DNA of 64,000 nucleotides from Apostichopus japonicus (GCF_037975245.1 NC_092571.1:1530501-1594500); one strand, 5' to 3'. Counted from the first letter of the stretch, positions 1 to 14,462 are shown. Made by a program: numbers and translations. Notes: a model not told the origin generated them from the letters alone.

Positions 1-257
1 TAATGAAACGTGATACCTTGTTATCTTTTATCTAGACCTGAGATGTCCATCGCTGCTATGTACACTGTGTTGTGGGTATTGACCATAGCTGTATGCATTG
101 ACTGTACACTAGTGTCTAATTACCGACGGTAGCAAGCTGTGTGTGTATTTTCTGGGATCGATGGTGGCGTCTAACACTTCTGTTACACCTCATTCGAAAC
201 TAGGTCAGATTACAGGCATGAGACATTTCTTTTTGCGCGAGTCTTCACACCCTTTAA
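1..257 (+). mobile_element. TTAA-type miniature inverted-repeat element, copy A, 5' part outside window
   Basis: This is the right-hand ~257 bp of a ~365-bp element found four more times in the window. It aligns without large gaps to the 3' two thirds of the copies at 25.1, 31.4 and 59.0 kb and in reverse at 14.5 kb. It ends in GCGAGTCTTCACACCC followed by TTTAA, with the boundary TTAA at 254-257. The window starts inside the element, so its left terminus is not visible. It encodes no protein; a 74-codon frame here runs through the repeat and is not conserved intact between copies. Confidence 0.9.
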
Positions 258-3200
258 TATTGTGCTCAGAGTTGATTGCATGCTCCTCTTGCAAGAATCA
301 AAGTTTGAAGATAAAGCTTAACTTTCCTGTACTAGTCAAAGGAAACAAACATTTCAAACTAGCTTGATCCCTCCCTGTTGATCTAAACCGTTTGTCATTG
401 TTTCTTGGACTGTAAAATCTCAAATGTTTATTGAAAAAAACAATCCTTGTTTGTTTAATTTACCTATCTGTTTGTTTTGTTGTTTCTAAATTATCATAGT
501 TTATGTTACAGCACGTTTTTATTTATTTTTCTGATCTGCAAATTGAAGTTTCAGTTACAATGTTTGTTGTCATTTAGACGAACAAGGTGAAACACAATCA
601 TGGCGGTGTTATTACTTACTGGTAATTGGGAGAAATTGCTCAGGGGTCTGGTTTCCACCAAAGAAAAGCCGAAAGCCATTCGGAAAGTGTCTCATTTTAC
701 AAATATGTATTTGATGTTTTCTCTTTGTTTATTAATTCCACTTGCAATGCATGTTTTAATTTTTTAAGAAGCTGTCATTTCATATCAACAGAAAAAAATA
801 TTAGAAGAATTTGTTAAAATGTTTCTGCCGCACGCTAATGGGTAACTTGAAGATGTAAAAACAACATGCAATCTTCTGCAATGATTTGTGTCGTTAAGTC
901 AAAATAATCGCTTAACGTCTTGGCTTCTAATTACGATTCTCAGGTTTCATCGTTACATCTTCTTCTGGCTTACCTATCTCATCCCTACTTATGCATTCTC
1001 ATCTACCTTATTCTTACAACAATTGGTAAATTTTTTTTTAGCAATGATCCAATTACTGATTGACTTTTCTGAATCGTCCATTCCGATTTCTGAATCCTCC
1101 ATCCTGAGAGCTTGGGATTCTTTGCTAGTATCTTTATGTGCTGGAATCTTTCTCAGTTAAGCACAGCGCCCTCCTTCCTGAGCGATCACATCTCTGACTC
1201 AATTCGACCTAGACGGGCAAGTGTTCTTGTGCTTTAAGACTATTAGAGACCACTTACGACTGATCAAGATTTGCCAGTTTTAATTCACGTCTGCTTCAGT
1301 CTGGAGAACTGAACGTGTAGCGTTATCCCGATTGTCAGTCTGCAGTATGCGTTGGTTCACGACTAAAGCTGTACGTTTGTTTCTTTAACAGATGTAACTA
1401 ATCACAGGGTGTTAAATTTGCATGTGTCCTAAACAAGCTCCGGTCGTTCATAGCAAACATTTTTTTGTGTGGTGATGAAGGACTGACGGGGGGGGGGGGG
1501 GAGGGGAGGAAAAGTGAAAATAAACTAAATCTTTGAAAGATGCAATATTAAGAAGAGTCATACTTCCACAACATGTATTTTATTGTCTGCTCAGGAATCA
1601 GTAAAGCTTAGTCATCATACCGTTGATATAATTCATTACAAAAGCTGAACCCCCCCACTCCACTTTGCAGTGAATTAATTGTGTTTAAAACAATTACATC
1701 CTTTTATCTCTCTTTTGTCTCTCTGTTCTGCTTACTGTAATGCTTTCCATCATTTCTCCACGTCTGCAAGTTTCTCTTAATACTGACCAGTCTATGCCAA
1801 CGTTTGCAGATTGTTCGCATGAAAGCTAATATATCACATTCTGAACAGGAAATTCCTAAAAAAGCATATCCTCAGCTTTGTATAAATTAGGAACATGTAT
1901 GTCCTACAGTACCAGCTTCCACCCCCGCATCTAACCCCCTCACCCCCTCCCATCTCTCATTCCAACCCTGTTTCTAGATCGATCAGAAATTATTTGTTAA
2001 GGGCCTGTTCGCTCCTTAGAGATATTACGTAGTAATAAAAATAAAGAAACTCAGAAATGAAAGTTAGTTATTAGTATGAAGTATCACTCAACAGGTTGTC
2101 TTCACAACGTTGTTGCTAAGTTGTATGTTATTCACTACAATATATAGTTTAAAGTTACACATATCATTCTTAGCAATAAAAAAACAACTTTAATACAGCC
2201 TCAGAGATGCAACCCAAAGATTCATCCCATGTTCCATGTCGAAACCTGGGCGAAAGATGTCACCATCATATTACTACCCACTTAATATCCCCCCTGCCAG
2301 GTGATAAATATTTCAAAGTTTTGGTTTATATAGTATATTAATTGCTTTATTAAAATAATACATGCAATAATCTAGTAGGAAGTAAAACATTTTGTGTAAA
2401 AATTTTAGAAATGTTAATATACCCAAGGTTAGAGTACGAAACAGAAATGATCAACTTCTTTAAGGTGATGTTTATAGTAACAGGTAATTTACAGGCTGAC
2501 GACAAGGCTGAAGAGTTAAGAAACATCTCCCGTAAGTGCAAAGTTATACAGAGAATGTCAAAATCATCTCAATAACTTGAAAGCTTTAATAGCGCTTAAT
2601 GGGTTGAAAATAAAAAACAATTATGAATATCTTCGACGTAGATTATTATTCATTTCTCAAATCGAAAGGAAATTTTCTGAGAAAATGAAAATGCATTGAT
2701 ACTGAATGGCAATGCACAAAGGGAAACTTAAAAAATGTACAATACTATAATAAACTTGAAGTAGATAGGACGTATCTCAATACTGCACAGGGAATTAGGA
2801 CTTGAATCGGCAGTTGTGTTTGATAACGTCAGTATATATGAAGTGTTAGTATACGGATGGACAGCACTGCCCGATCCATAGGGATACAAACGAATCGTGT
2901 AGAGGAAGGATTTACTGTTATTTTAACCTATCTAGCAAGGAGGATTCATTCGGCACTTTTGCCAGAAGAAAAGAAAAAGATATGACAGTAACCATCAGTT
3001 ATTATACATCTCTGAAAGGACAAGAACCTCAAAACAGAATAATTATACCAAAAGAGGAACAAAAGAAAGTTAGTCCTGGTTAATTCCTTTTGTTTTTTCT
3101 CTTAATTATATATGATCCTTGAATTCAAGCTGAACCCGGTACCTAGATGTATTAAAACATGAGTGGTTTAATACGTCAATTCATCAAACCATCTGTTTCA

Positions 3201-6200
3201 TTGACGGATCACGACACCACCACCAAACAAGCCTTTTGAGCTCCGCCAAGATTGAAAATCAATTTCTGGTTTTTTGTATGAACCAGACTGCATTGATTAC
3301 CCCTGTCATTGTATCACACAGTCTTTGTAACAGCGTGGAGTGACGAAGGATGTGTTTCCACGAAGCAGAGTTGTGCATGGAAGATAAGTCTGTTCCTGTA
3401 CTATTGAATAAAGCCGCCCCTTCTCATTTTGACTCGACCAAATTTTGGGGGAAGAAAATATGATCGTTTTGCTGCGTTTAAACTCACAGTTTGATTCGAC
3501 GATTGGATATCACGGACAATGCAAAATTTGGTAATGCTCCGTCTCAAATTACAGTTAAATTCTTGTCACGAGGTGATATCAGTGCTCAGGGGAGATATTA
3601 ACTCTTGCTTGATGAAACCAATTGTGGGCAAATTGTGCTTCAACTTCCTAAAAGACCTAAGGCTTGTTTAGGTTTAAAATATTACCTTTCTTTCCTGTGC
3701 AGGAAAAAAATGGTGAAAATATTTTGAGAAGGGTTTACCGCTGTTGAAACCCCATTTTCTAAACGGCCTTTGAGATTTGTTTACTTTCTTCGGGATCGAA
3801 TTCTTCCGTTCCCATGAGCTTCTTTAGCTTGTGTGTGTCAAGATCTCTGGCAGGAAAAGTTCTTTTTTTAGACTAGTACAGAGTTCTTTCCTTCGTGGGG
3901 TGCGTCCATTTCCAGTTTTTCTCTCCGGTACGAACTGGAATTATAGTGGAATTATACTGGATTTTTACAATTTTTCTGTGGTGGTTCTTCAATTTGACCG
4001 TTCTGTTTCGATTCTTTCTTAAAGTGAGAGGTTTTCCGCACAATTTAAAGATAAAGAAAATTCTTTCTTTTGGAGTTTTGTATCATTCTTAATTTCCTCC
4101 GTGAAATTCTCAAATTTCTCTGATTGCAGCGTCAGGAAGCGTTAGTAGAGGGATGGTCCTTTAATTCAATAAATTTGCAGCTTCTGGTATAAAACAGTTG
4201 ATTATCTGACGGATCTGTCCTTTGGGTTAATTGGTTGTTTTCTTAAGGGAACTGTTTCTGGTAATTGTAATTTTTGTGTGATATGTATCAAACACTTTGT
4301 TTGAAAGTATCTATAGGCCTATACTAAGACCAATCGGCACCAAGCCTTAAATTCTCACAGTTCTCAAATCTACTGTTCATAGCAGATCTCCCAAGTGACC
4401 CCCTGCATTTCACGGATTTGACCTGCATTTAGACAGCCAACCCCCTCTGACCTGTGCAAGCCTCTGACAAACCTGCATTTCAATTTCCTTTTACAAAAAG
4501 GAAAGTTGCACAAAACTGTAACTTTGAATTAGCGATCATCAAATTTTTTCAACTCCTTCAGATCTAGGTGAAAAGTCTGTAATTTGCAACCCAAATCACT
4601 CCTTATTGGTCTCAACATCGCAACCTCCGCAATTTTACCGATAAATGCTGACGATTCCAGTTCAGTCTGATAATCTGATAATACAAGGTTTCTACAGAAT
4701 GTCACGCTGCATGGGCCTCTCTACACTAGGGTAGTTGTTCATGCCCTCATTACATGCAATGTGTCTACTCTTCCATCTTTTCTGCGAACAACGCGTCTGC
4801 TCTTGCGAACCACCGCAACTCTACATTATAATTTTCACATCTCTCAGTGTATGCTCAACATCTCTACAACGAAACAAAAAATACCACCTTTGCATAGTTT
4901 CTTCAAACTAGCCACCTGCATGTACATTCAGCGTAACATATTTCAAAAACAGAAAAAGACTTAAGGCCAATTGTGTGGGGGGTCAAATTCCTAAATAAGT
5001 GCCACCATTATGCACGTAGGCATCATCAGAATTCAAAAAGAAATCTATAAAAAGAGAGGGTGGCACCTCCTCCCTCCCCGCAGCCCACAGATATATACCA
5101 ATTGAAAGATCAGAAGTAATGGACGAATAGCGTTTCGATTCTGGAAACTTGTTTGCTATGTCCATAGACTAATATTAGAATTCTTTTTGCTCATGCAGGC
5201 CGCAAAGAGTTAATCTTTGTCCTTTTCCTAAAAAATAAACTTCATAGAAACATCAGAAATTATATTTCTATATTGATCGACAATTTTATTGAATACTTAC
5301 TCAAACGTTGGATCAAAAATCGATCATAATACACAGAGGCATCCTCCTGCAAGATAGTCGGGGGGGGGGGTGGGGGAAGGTAATCGATTTAAGTTCCATG
5401 CATCCTCACCATTTCACCGTCTACACTCTTAAGATTTAAGATTAATTAACCTGTTTAAACAAAACTTCACTTTTTCCACCTTTCTTTTTCACCAATATTT
5501 GTGAGCAAATTTGATGGACTAACCTAGCTAAATAAACTGCATCGTATTTAAGTAGTGTCAGAACTTATCGCGAAATTAAACTTCAGTGGATGCAAGATTA
5601 ATACCCAAATCCAAAAAGGCAACTTATTTTTGCTTATAGTTAGGATCCAGATGGTACGTTTTGTTTGTAAGTTCAGTATAAAAATCTATTTTGATTTTGG
5701 CAGTGGAAGGGTCCGGGAGCTGAGGATACCACCCATGTTGGTATCTTGATGCACTGTATTGTGGTTAGTCTGACTGGCATATCACCTTAACAACAAATCT
5801 ATATTAAATATGGATAATCAAGTGGTACTGTGACATTGATATCTCTATCTCTCTTGGTAACGACCAGATCCATTACTTCTGTGCTACTTTTGGAATTTTA
5901 TGCTAAATTTCTGAAAATTCCATTAAAGGGACTCTATAGCATATTTTAAGTTTAGTATCTGTCAGATTCTCTGCCTCTGTATCTAGTCGCATAAAGAATC
6001 CGGAGCAAGGCAAATATAATGGAGGATAAAATTCAGCCCTTTATTTTCTTTGTCTCCTACTGCAGACTTTGAAACTGTAAGCTTTAATACATTTTTCAAA
6101 TGTGTCAATGTTGCACCCATCCACAGCTGAGTACCTCTCATCATCAGCTACAATATTTACAAACTCTGCAATGTATAGATAACCGACCAGGGTTAAACCT

Positions 6201-8111
6201 TACTAATGAAGCGAGGCCGTTCGGGGCTCATTAGAAAAGCCTGTAGTCAGTCTAACACTTTCTAAGCGAACTTCAAATTTGACAGACACGTTTGTGTCAA
6301 CATAACGTACATTTGTGTCAATAAAATCCATCTTTCTCTTCTCACCTTTATCTCGTTCCTCTGAAGAGAATGTCATGTTCGGTGTTATTATGTCAGAGAG
6401 ATATTAGGTAACATTAGATTAGATTCTCCGGTTACCTGTCTGTGTTACCTCAGCTGGTCTGATGTCAATGTTGTCAAGTAGATGAGAGAAGTGTCAAATT
6501 TTTCCCTTGAGAATCAATAAAAAAGAAATGCAGTAAATTTGTAAGTGGAAACATGAATTGGTACCTTTGGTACTCTGAGTTTGGGGTGTGGGTCTGGGAA
6601 GGGGGAAGGGGGGCGGGGTGGGTGAGTGATAGGGACAGTAAAACTTTCATGACAGTCTACGTAATAGCATTGTAAGGAATTTAATGTACCTTTAACCATG
6701 TAATTGGGTGCCGGAACATAGGAAGTTTGATTGGGCGCGTTCTTTATGGTTGTGGCCGGGCCCAAAATATGTGCACAAAATATACTTGACTATTAATGAA
6801 GGCTTATGCATTTTGATGTCAATTTTACCAAACTACCCATGTATTACTCCAAATCAGATTCAAATTGACCAAAATTAAATTGCAAGAACACTGGTCTGAC
6901 TCGTGCACATCCCTTCCCCACCCCTCCCCACCCTTCCCCACCCCTCCCCCAGTCTCAACCCTGTGTGGAGGTTCCTGTGTGGTAGATAGCTGTAACAGGC
7001 AATGCCACAGTTTGGCTTCTCTGTGGTCTAAAAACTGTGCAAGACTCTTTTAGGTAGTAATCTATTTCTGGCAGTGTGATGTTTCAGTGCTAATTCCTTT
7101 ATCTGTTTGACAGTGCTATTAGTCAGCGTAGACATATCACTAGATACTGGTTTAAAGATCGACAGCTTCTGTTACGGCAAGACTTGTTGCATTATTAATT
7201 ATCAAAGTCTATCATAAACTGGAATTACAACCAAATGAAAATTCATGACAAAGCAATAAAATATTCAGTTTCATTTTTAGTTGACATTGTCTTCAATTGC
7301 AATAAAATTTCCCTCAGATCAGTCTTTGCCATATTACAAAAATAATATACTACATAAACTGCAGCTATGTAATATTATATTAATTTATACTGGCTGCAAA
7401 TGGAGATATCAAAATAGCAGGTTGCTATGGTTACAAGATGACTTTTAGTCTTGGTAATGTGAAGAGTCCAAGCAAAAAGAAGAATTTGCGTATTGATAAC
7501 TTTTCCATATTCCAATTTTCAAAATATTCGCCATTAAAATCTGCGTAATCTCTGGAATGCTTCTTCCTCAATACTGGCCCTCATCTTAATTTGATTCCAT
7601 CGTTTTATAAATTCTAGTAACTCAACCCGAACATGTTTGTTTTAACTATAAATTGGTATAAATGTCATCGCATCTTCTGGATGGCATGCATTCAAACACC
7701 ATTTGCCGTTGACAAAATTATAATGCCTGGTAAAGATGTGATTTGATGCCAGAACAGCCTGATGTTTAACTTATAATTTTTGTGTTGCGTCTGAGGAACT
7801 GGCCTAATGGTCTCTGTGTAATAGACTAAGTAGATCAGCCACTTTAACTGATGAGCCACAGATGTTTATTAGGTCATCCGACAAACATCCAAAGTGTTAT
7901 AGAAATACAATCTAGACTGATATCAGTGTTTTTCAGTGTTCCTCAACTTCAAAAATTAATTTTGTGCCAAAAATCATTTCTTAATTGAAACAGTTTCTCG
8001 ACCTGTGTTTAGGATTATTCCGCTAATTAGTCCCTCCTGTTACACTTTCACCACAGCTAGCTTAATAAGATGAAATTTATGCATAATCAGAATGAAACAA
8101 GCAGAATATCA
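258..8111. other. AT-rich non-coding stretch, no gene seen
   Basis: No open frame exceeds about 90 codons and none shows a recognisable domain. Local features are a 14-base oligo-G tract at 1488-1501, an 11-base one at 5360-5370, a C-rich run at 6907-6950 made of repeated CCCCACCC words, and an isolated TTAAAGGGACTC at 5923-5934. The last resembles a TTAA-element terminus, but no partner end was found. An RFX-type X-box-like word, GTTGCTATGGTTAC, lies at 7421-7434. Otherwise the DNA appears unique. Confidence 0.6.

Positions 8112-8138
<27 letters not shown>
8112..8138. repeat. (AT)n microsatellite
   Basis: An uninterrupted run of about 13 AT dinucleotides. Confidence 0.95.
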
Positions 8139-8142
<4 letters not shown>

Positions 8143-8587
8143 TATGTTTTGGTATGATAAAGTTGGCAATTAATTTCAAAACATTTCAGTTAAAAAAGGC
8201 ATCTTGTTGTGTCATTCACCTGCTCTGAAAGACAAAAGTCAGTTTGAATGCAATATACTTAAAGTTTACCAAAGTTACCAGGGTTCCTTAGATTTAATTT
8301 AAGACGCCTCGGGTTTCGTTTTATTCAATAGTTTAATTTCTTTCTTCGCATCAGTCTTCGATTCAGTGACTTGATATCTGCATGCACACGACATTCTACC
8401 ATTGTAAAAGGCCTAACATTACAATGTTGAAATATCTAATACATTCCGAAGCTTAGAATCAGTAAGTTTTAGTTATGCTGGAAAGTATCTTACACATTAG
8501 CAGTCAGGTATAGAATTACCATGCGTAACGTACTTTCTTCAGTTCATTTTCAATTCATTCATTTGTTTGATCACAACGTTTCATGTA

Positions 8588-9122
8588 TGGAACATACCCA
8601 CAGTAGAAAACGGGCATAAATAGTACATAACATAGTATAACATACCTCAATAGAAAACTGACATAAATAGTACATAATTAAATATTACATACCCACAATA
8701 GAAAACTGACTTAAATAGTACATACTTTAGTATTACATTATTAGAAAACTGACATAATTACTATGTCATTTAGTATGACATACCTTCAATAGAAAACTGA
8801 CATAAATGCTATGTAATTTAGTATTACATACCCACAATAGAAAACTGACATAAATAGTACATAATTAAGTATTACATATCCACAATAGAAAACTGACTTA
8901 AATAGTACATAATTTAGTATTACATTATTAGAAAACTGACATAATTACTATGTCATTTAGTATGACATACCTTCAATAGAAAACTGACATAAATGCTATG
9001 TAATTTAGTATTACATACCCACAATAGAAAACTGACATAAATAGTATGTAATTTAGTATTACATAGCCACAATAGAAAACTGACATAAATAGTACATAAT
9101 TTAGTATTACATACCCACAATA
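8588..9122. repeat. ~47-bp minisatellite with higher-order structure
   Basis: About eleven tandem units of 46-48 bp are present. Shared words are ATAGAAAACTGACATAAATA, GTACATAATTTAGTATTACA and TACCCACA. Units are not uniformly diverged. A distinctive variant lacking the CCCACA word (ACATTATTAGAAAACTGAC) recurs at about 8736 and 8923, 187 bp apart. It is followed each time by the same ATGTCATTTAGTATGACATA variant. Four-unit blocks have therefore been duplicated as higher-order repeats. Short minus-strand frames over the array only reflect the repeat. Confidence 0.95.
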
Positions 9123-12006
9123 CAAATATTTGCACTCTTCTCAGGTTTTGTTTACATTTTTATATACCAAAATTCAATGCTACTACATAATTATGATATT
9201 ATAATTAATACAAGAGTTAGATTGACAGGGTACCTGCATTAAGTTGCACAATGTAATATATATATACACACTCGGCATATTTCTCTAGGCAGCTCGGCTT
9301 TTATGTTTGATGTAGGGAAGTGGATTCTAGAACAGATGGTAGCTTGCTAATTTCCACTTGAACAAACCTTGTTTATCTTTCAGGGGAGGTAGTCCTGTTT
9401 AGGTTGGTGCTACCTAACTACAAATTAAATTTTGAATAATGGGGTTAATAGGAGTAGATTCCCTCAAAGATATAGTTATGATAATATAGAAAATTGTTAA
9501 TTAGTCAAGAATCCATCGTTAGTGACCACAGAGCTGTTACAAAGCTATCAGCTATGAACAGACAAATATCTGGCATCACACATATTTCTGTATTCTTTCC
9601 CCAGTTGTTTTGATTTTTATGATTTCTTGATGGAAACAAAACTTGGGGTTTCGGAATGAAATAATTATTTAGGACAAAGTTGTTTCTCTTAAAGTTTGAA
9701 TCATTATAGCAATATTAGCAATCAAATATGTACGGTATATACCAGAATATATGTGAAAAATATGAAATTCATATATTGTAATAATTAGTAGTAATTAATG
9801 TAGTAGTTATATTCTAGCCAACTCAATTACACAGAGGATATTGTTTGTCCCTCACCCCCTCCCCTAACTCAGACAGCATCCTGAACCGTTTAAGGTTGGT
9901 CTGAGCACTTAAATCAGCATCCAATCTTTAACTTTGAGATGAATATTTCAAGCTTAAAGTGAAGAGGGAAATAAATGGAAAATTTCTTCTTTCTTGAATT
10001 TGGTAGATTTGATGAATACAAGTTTAAAATTTAAAAACAAAAACCTCCAATATATTCAATATTAAAACTTGTGAGGTCTTTTTTTTATCAGATCAGATGC
10101 AAAATTTGATTTGACTTTATTTTATTATCCTTATCCAGGGACCATAGAACCGATCCAGGAATAATTATGATGAGAGGATGAGAAATTAACTTTAGCGTAT
10201 CACATTAGTTTAAATTTCTCCTTGTTTGTTGATACATAAATGCATGACCGCAGTATGAAGACAAGATGTTCTTGCCAATAATTAAACCAATCACAGTGAT
10301 TAGCACTACTGTTGCGTGTGTTGCTATGGAAACGAGAATATCTGTGGATTTCTGTCAGTTCACCAGCGTCGTCTGACTATTTGACACAGCGTCAACGTCA
10401 GGCCTCCCAGACAGCTGAGTCACTTATTTGAATACGACCTAATTGTGCTCAGATTTATCATTGTTAAAGAAATTTCTGCATGGAATTGTCACAGAGAGAC
10501 AAAATTCATGTAGAAGTTTTTGTTTTTAAATCAGTTTTAACAACTTGTGTGGGCCTCTAGAAAATGTAGCCAAAACTGATTTTTGAGGTAGAAATGTTCG
10601 TAGGTTCACTTTGTTTTCAGAAAAAAAAATACAGTTTTCAAACCCGAACATAAATGAACGCAAAAAAAAAAAAACATGCAATTTGAATGTGGGCAGCTAG
10701 GATTTGTATCAAAGAGACTTGCTTTTGATTAATACCTGTGGACGTAACATGGTCTTGCCGTCTGTAACCTACTAACACAGCTGTTTTGAAATGTCCCCAG
10801 AGCGATACCAATCACAGTTTAATGTTGGTTTCTATCACCGTAGAAATTTATCGTCGACATTTTACTGCAAATTACAGGCAGATCGGGCTACTGAGCGTCA
10901 CCGATATTTTGATCGGCTGATCGTAAGAAGCGTAAATCTGCGAAGGGAACTTAAATCAACCAAAATGACGGTTCGCGAAATAGGGTATAAGCCGGAGATC
11001 TGTTTCGTCAGGGAAAAAAAATGTGTATGGATTTAGTTAAAGGAATCTTTCCTCTGGAAGAAAGGGTCATTGGATCCTATTGCAACAACTATCAGGGTTA
11101 GATTCTATTAATATGGTTGTTAAACTCTACAGTTAGTGTCTAAACTTTGATAAAAGTTTACAGAATCAGGGATGGTTTTTGATCGTTGCTTTTTGTCATT
11201 GGCGTATGATGTTAGTTATTTCTTGCCATTAAACTACCAGAAAAATCCAATAGTACTTTTAAAAATATGAAAAGAAATGTAAACAAATAAAAATTAAGAA
11301 AATCGTAGAATAATACGACGAATTACGACGTTGTTAATATTTGAAAATTAAAAGCATGAATCTTGTCAAATTTTTCTATAAAAGAAATGAAGCCAAAAAA
11401 AGAGAGAAAAACAGAAAGAATTTGCTGTGAAGGACAACAAATGAAAGATAAATCTGAAAAATATCTGTAATACTGAAACCTACATAAAATTGCATTCTGG
11501 GAAATAAAATGTTGAACCCTTTTTTCCGGGGTGGGGGGGAGGTTTGCTTGGTGAGGGGCAAATGCATCCACTTCAGAGTATTTCTCTCTTTCGTCCTCAT
11601 GCCCACCTTTCTGTTTATCTTTGACCTTTCTTAGTCAGCAACTTAAATGCCAATCGATCCTCAACTTGGCAAGAAAGTTTGTCAACCTTTTTTTGTATGG
11701 CCTCCCTTGTATCGCATTTTCATAATACATAATGCGAATACATTTTGATGGCCATTATCATCGTGTATAATCCCTTTTATAAATAATCGCTTGATAGTTA
11801 TACCCACATGGATGGGTTCAGTTCACCCACGGGGGGGGATAACAATTCAAGCTGCAATACCTCATCCCGTTCTGCCCCGCTTTTCCTCCCCCACAAGATG
11901 AACATTGGCATTGGCAACGGAATACTGCCAGAGAAACTTAAAGACGGCCTTGCAGGAATCAAGTCAAAGTGTTCCCATTGGGAGCGGAAAGTCAAGGCCT
12001 AGTTCA
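9123..12006. other. Non-coding stretch, no gene seen
   Basis: AT-rich apparently unique DNA. An X-box-like word (GTTGCTATGGAAAC) lies at 10320-10333. A relatively CpG-containing patch at 10780-11040 holds an 81-codon open frame without a recognisable domain. A G-rich tract (GGGGTGGGGGGGAGG) lies near 11529-11543. Nothing here supports a gene call. Confidence 0.55.
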
Positions 12007-12014
12007 GATATATG

Positions 12015-12054
<40 letters not shown>

Positions 12055-12114
12055 TATAAATATGTATATATATATATATACATACATATATATATCTATA
12101 TATATAAATATGTA

Positions 12115-12174
<60 letters not shown>

Positions 12175-12190
12175 TGTATACATATTTATA
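12007..12190. repeat. Long (TA)n microsatellite with ATG/AAT interruptions
   Basis: About 180 bp of TATATA broken at intervals by TATG, CATA and AAATATG words. It is self-complementary over most of its length and can form hairpins or cruciforms. The open frames crossing it encode only Ile/Tyr repeats and are artefacts. Confidence 0.95.
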
Positions 12191-13190
12191 AAAAGTCAGT
12201 CCTTTCTCGTTCGGTTCAGACTTTGACATATTCTCTTTATATTGCTCTTGATATGTTAATTAAGTAGTATTTAATTCATGCAGGGATACCTTTATTCTAA
12301 CATGCTGCTGAGTCCTGTGTTTTTCCCCTTCTTTTTATTGTAAGCCGCAGCAGCTTGTCAGCAAACAAGTGGGCTGAAGATTTCTTCATGTATGTCGAGT
12401 ACTAGATTGTCATATTTACAAATCCCTTTTGTAACCACAGAGGTATCTGTGTGATTGATTTCATTTAGCTGCGACTGCCAGCCTGTGTCTCTCGTCGTCC
12501 CGTGCGATCATAACTCAATAATTGTTTCTTCAGTCGAAGCTCAAGGAATCGGTGTCGGTCATTTGGGAATGCCTCGATCGTTCATCGTTTTCTGTGGTCT
12601 TGTTTTCGGCCCTGACCTAGAGAATCTTCTCGTTTTGATTGTGCGGAAAAATGTTTCCATCAATTTTTGTCTTGACGTTACGCAGATCGATGAAGTGATT
12701 ACTCTTTGTTTTTTATCTTGAACGATGTCGGTGGTTAAAGACAAACGCTGGATCGTGATTCGAATCTCTCTACACACGCTTTAATCCAATCATACGCCCT
12801 CGTGAAGATTTCATATCCCGTCCGTACGGATGAACGAACAATTCTGAGGAGAATATTTTAACGGTTGACTCCAGGTGGTAACCTTTTGGTAGTCTGATAC
12901 GTCAACATTTCAAAAGCTGGATTCAGTCGACTCTCGTTTATTAATCCAATGTTTAGTTCCGAATCACGTTTCGATAAGCAAACAAGGAAAGAGACAATAT
13001 GAGCAAAAATGTGTGCACGGGAGCAGGAAGGCGTAGAATTGGACGAAGCTTCTCATTGTAAGTCAAAAGAATTTTACTTGTTTTGTGTTTGATTAAAAGG
13101 GTAGTAACGTCAATGAAAGTCAAATTTATGAAGTGTCAGATAGTTTACGTTGAGATGATTATTGGTTTATAATGGCCAACAAGTCCCAGG
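12191..13190. other. Non-coding stretch, no gene seen
   Basis: Moderately CpG-containing DNA around 12450-13060. Both strands carry open frames of 72-88 codons at 12455-12777, which is near chance expectation. No family is recognised. Confidence 0.5.
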
Positions 13191-13327
13191 TTTATGTGAT
13201 CGTTTATGTGTGATATGCTTATATGTGATATGATATGCATATGATATGCATATATGTGATATGCTTATATGTGATTATGCTTATATGATATATATAAGTC
13301 TTATATGTGATTATGCTTATATGTGGT
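13191..13327. repeat. Degenerate ~15-bp tandem repeat
   Basis: Repeated TTATATGTGATATGC words with insertions such as ATATGATATGCAT. The array is irregular and AT-rich. Confidence 0.85.
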
Positions 13328-14462
13328 ATTTAGAAAATGATTGCGTTTTTGGTTTATATCTGTGATAACTATTATTCCATTTCTTTGATATTACATCATT
13401 TATTGATTGATTGATTAATTGATGGGTAATTAGTTTGAATGGATGATTTGTTGATTTATAGTCACCTCATGCTTCAAACACAAATCATGAAACTTTGCTC
13501 AATATATCAGTCTTTCAGTTCCATCTATGATTTGCTGAAAGGAGTGAGCAATAGGATAACCATTGCTTTGATATATTACATCATTTATTGATTGATTGAT
13601 TGATTTACAATCTCCTGGATTAAAAAACAAAACAAAAAACAAAAAACAAAATATGAGAATTTGATATTTTACCTCCCTATGCACAATGATTTTGTTCTCC
13701 GTTCAGTTGTCTATAAGGCAAACAGTAAATCTTATATTCACGTTAAAGTCAGTGTTATACTGTACCTGTAGGGAGGGAATGTAAACAGTGCATCTTGCCA
13801 AATAGCAGTCACAGTTATACTAGATACTTGAACTATCCTTACAGTTACCAGTTTCTTGGTATAAAAATTTCCCCGTATCACACAATTTTCAAGCAGTATG
13901 TTATATTGTCTGACAGGTTACGTACCACACTTACCCTACATTCACTAATTTAATACACACAGAGTGAATTGTCCTTTTCCAAGCTTACAAAAGGATAGAT
14001 TATGAAAGCTTTTGACTTCAGGAACTATATACACAGCAGCTGCCATGCAGTTCCATATGACAGTTGATGGTTTGTATCTGTGTGGCAAGGCCTGATAAAT
14101 TTCATTCCTTGACCTTCCAGATTGAAGCTAAAAAGTGTCGAAAGTTAACACTTTTTCCCCAGAGCCTTTAACTTGCTTGTATATTTCTTTTGTAATATTA
14201 GCCCAAATTGGCAGAATATTTTTTGAATAAGCCTTAAAATTGCCATCTGAGTTTTATCCCGATCTCTTTAAGTTAGTGTGATTCTCACTTGTTTGGAATA
14301 CAATTTCCAAGCATCAATACTACACAGTTGATGACTGAGAGAATATATGCAGAACAATTCACCTCATTAGGTAGTCTATAGGCACTTTCCATGATGAGAA
14401 ACATTATTGGACAGATGCACGTTGTGGTATGTTTAGGTAGCTACATAACTTACATGACAGAC
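13328..14462. other. Non-coding stretch, no gene seen
   Basis: Contains two short GATT-type microsatellites (around 13400-13425 and 13586-13603), each preceded by the words TTACATCATTTATTGATTGA. A copy of that ~30-bp sentence has therefore been duplicated. An A/C-rich AAAACAAAAAACAAAAAAC run lies at about 13624-13650. Nothing else was recognised. Confidence 0.5.

Noticed and set aside
5923-5940. TTAAAGGGACTCTATAGC as a TTAA-element end
   Set aside because: No complementary end is visible downstream or upstream within several kb.
8953-9135. 60-codon minus-strand repeat peptide
   Set aside because: A frame through the 47-bp satellite; the unit length is not constant and the frame is not maintained across the array.
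11905-12229. Tyr/Ile-rich frames on both strands
   Set aside because: Translation of the (TA)n microsatellite.
12748-12772. GATTCGAATCT as a tRNA B box
   Set aside because: Flanking bases do not form a T-stem or acceptor stem and no A box is in position.
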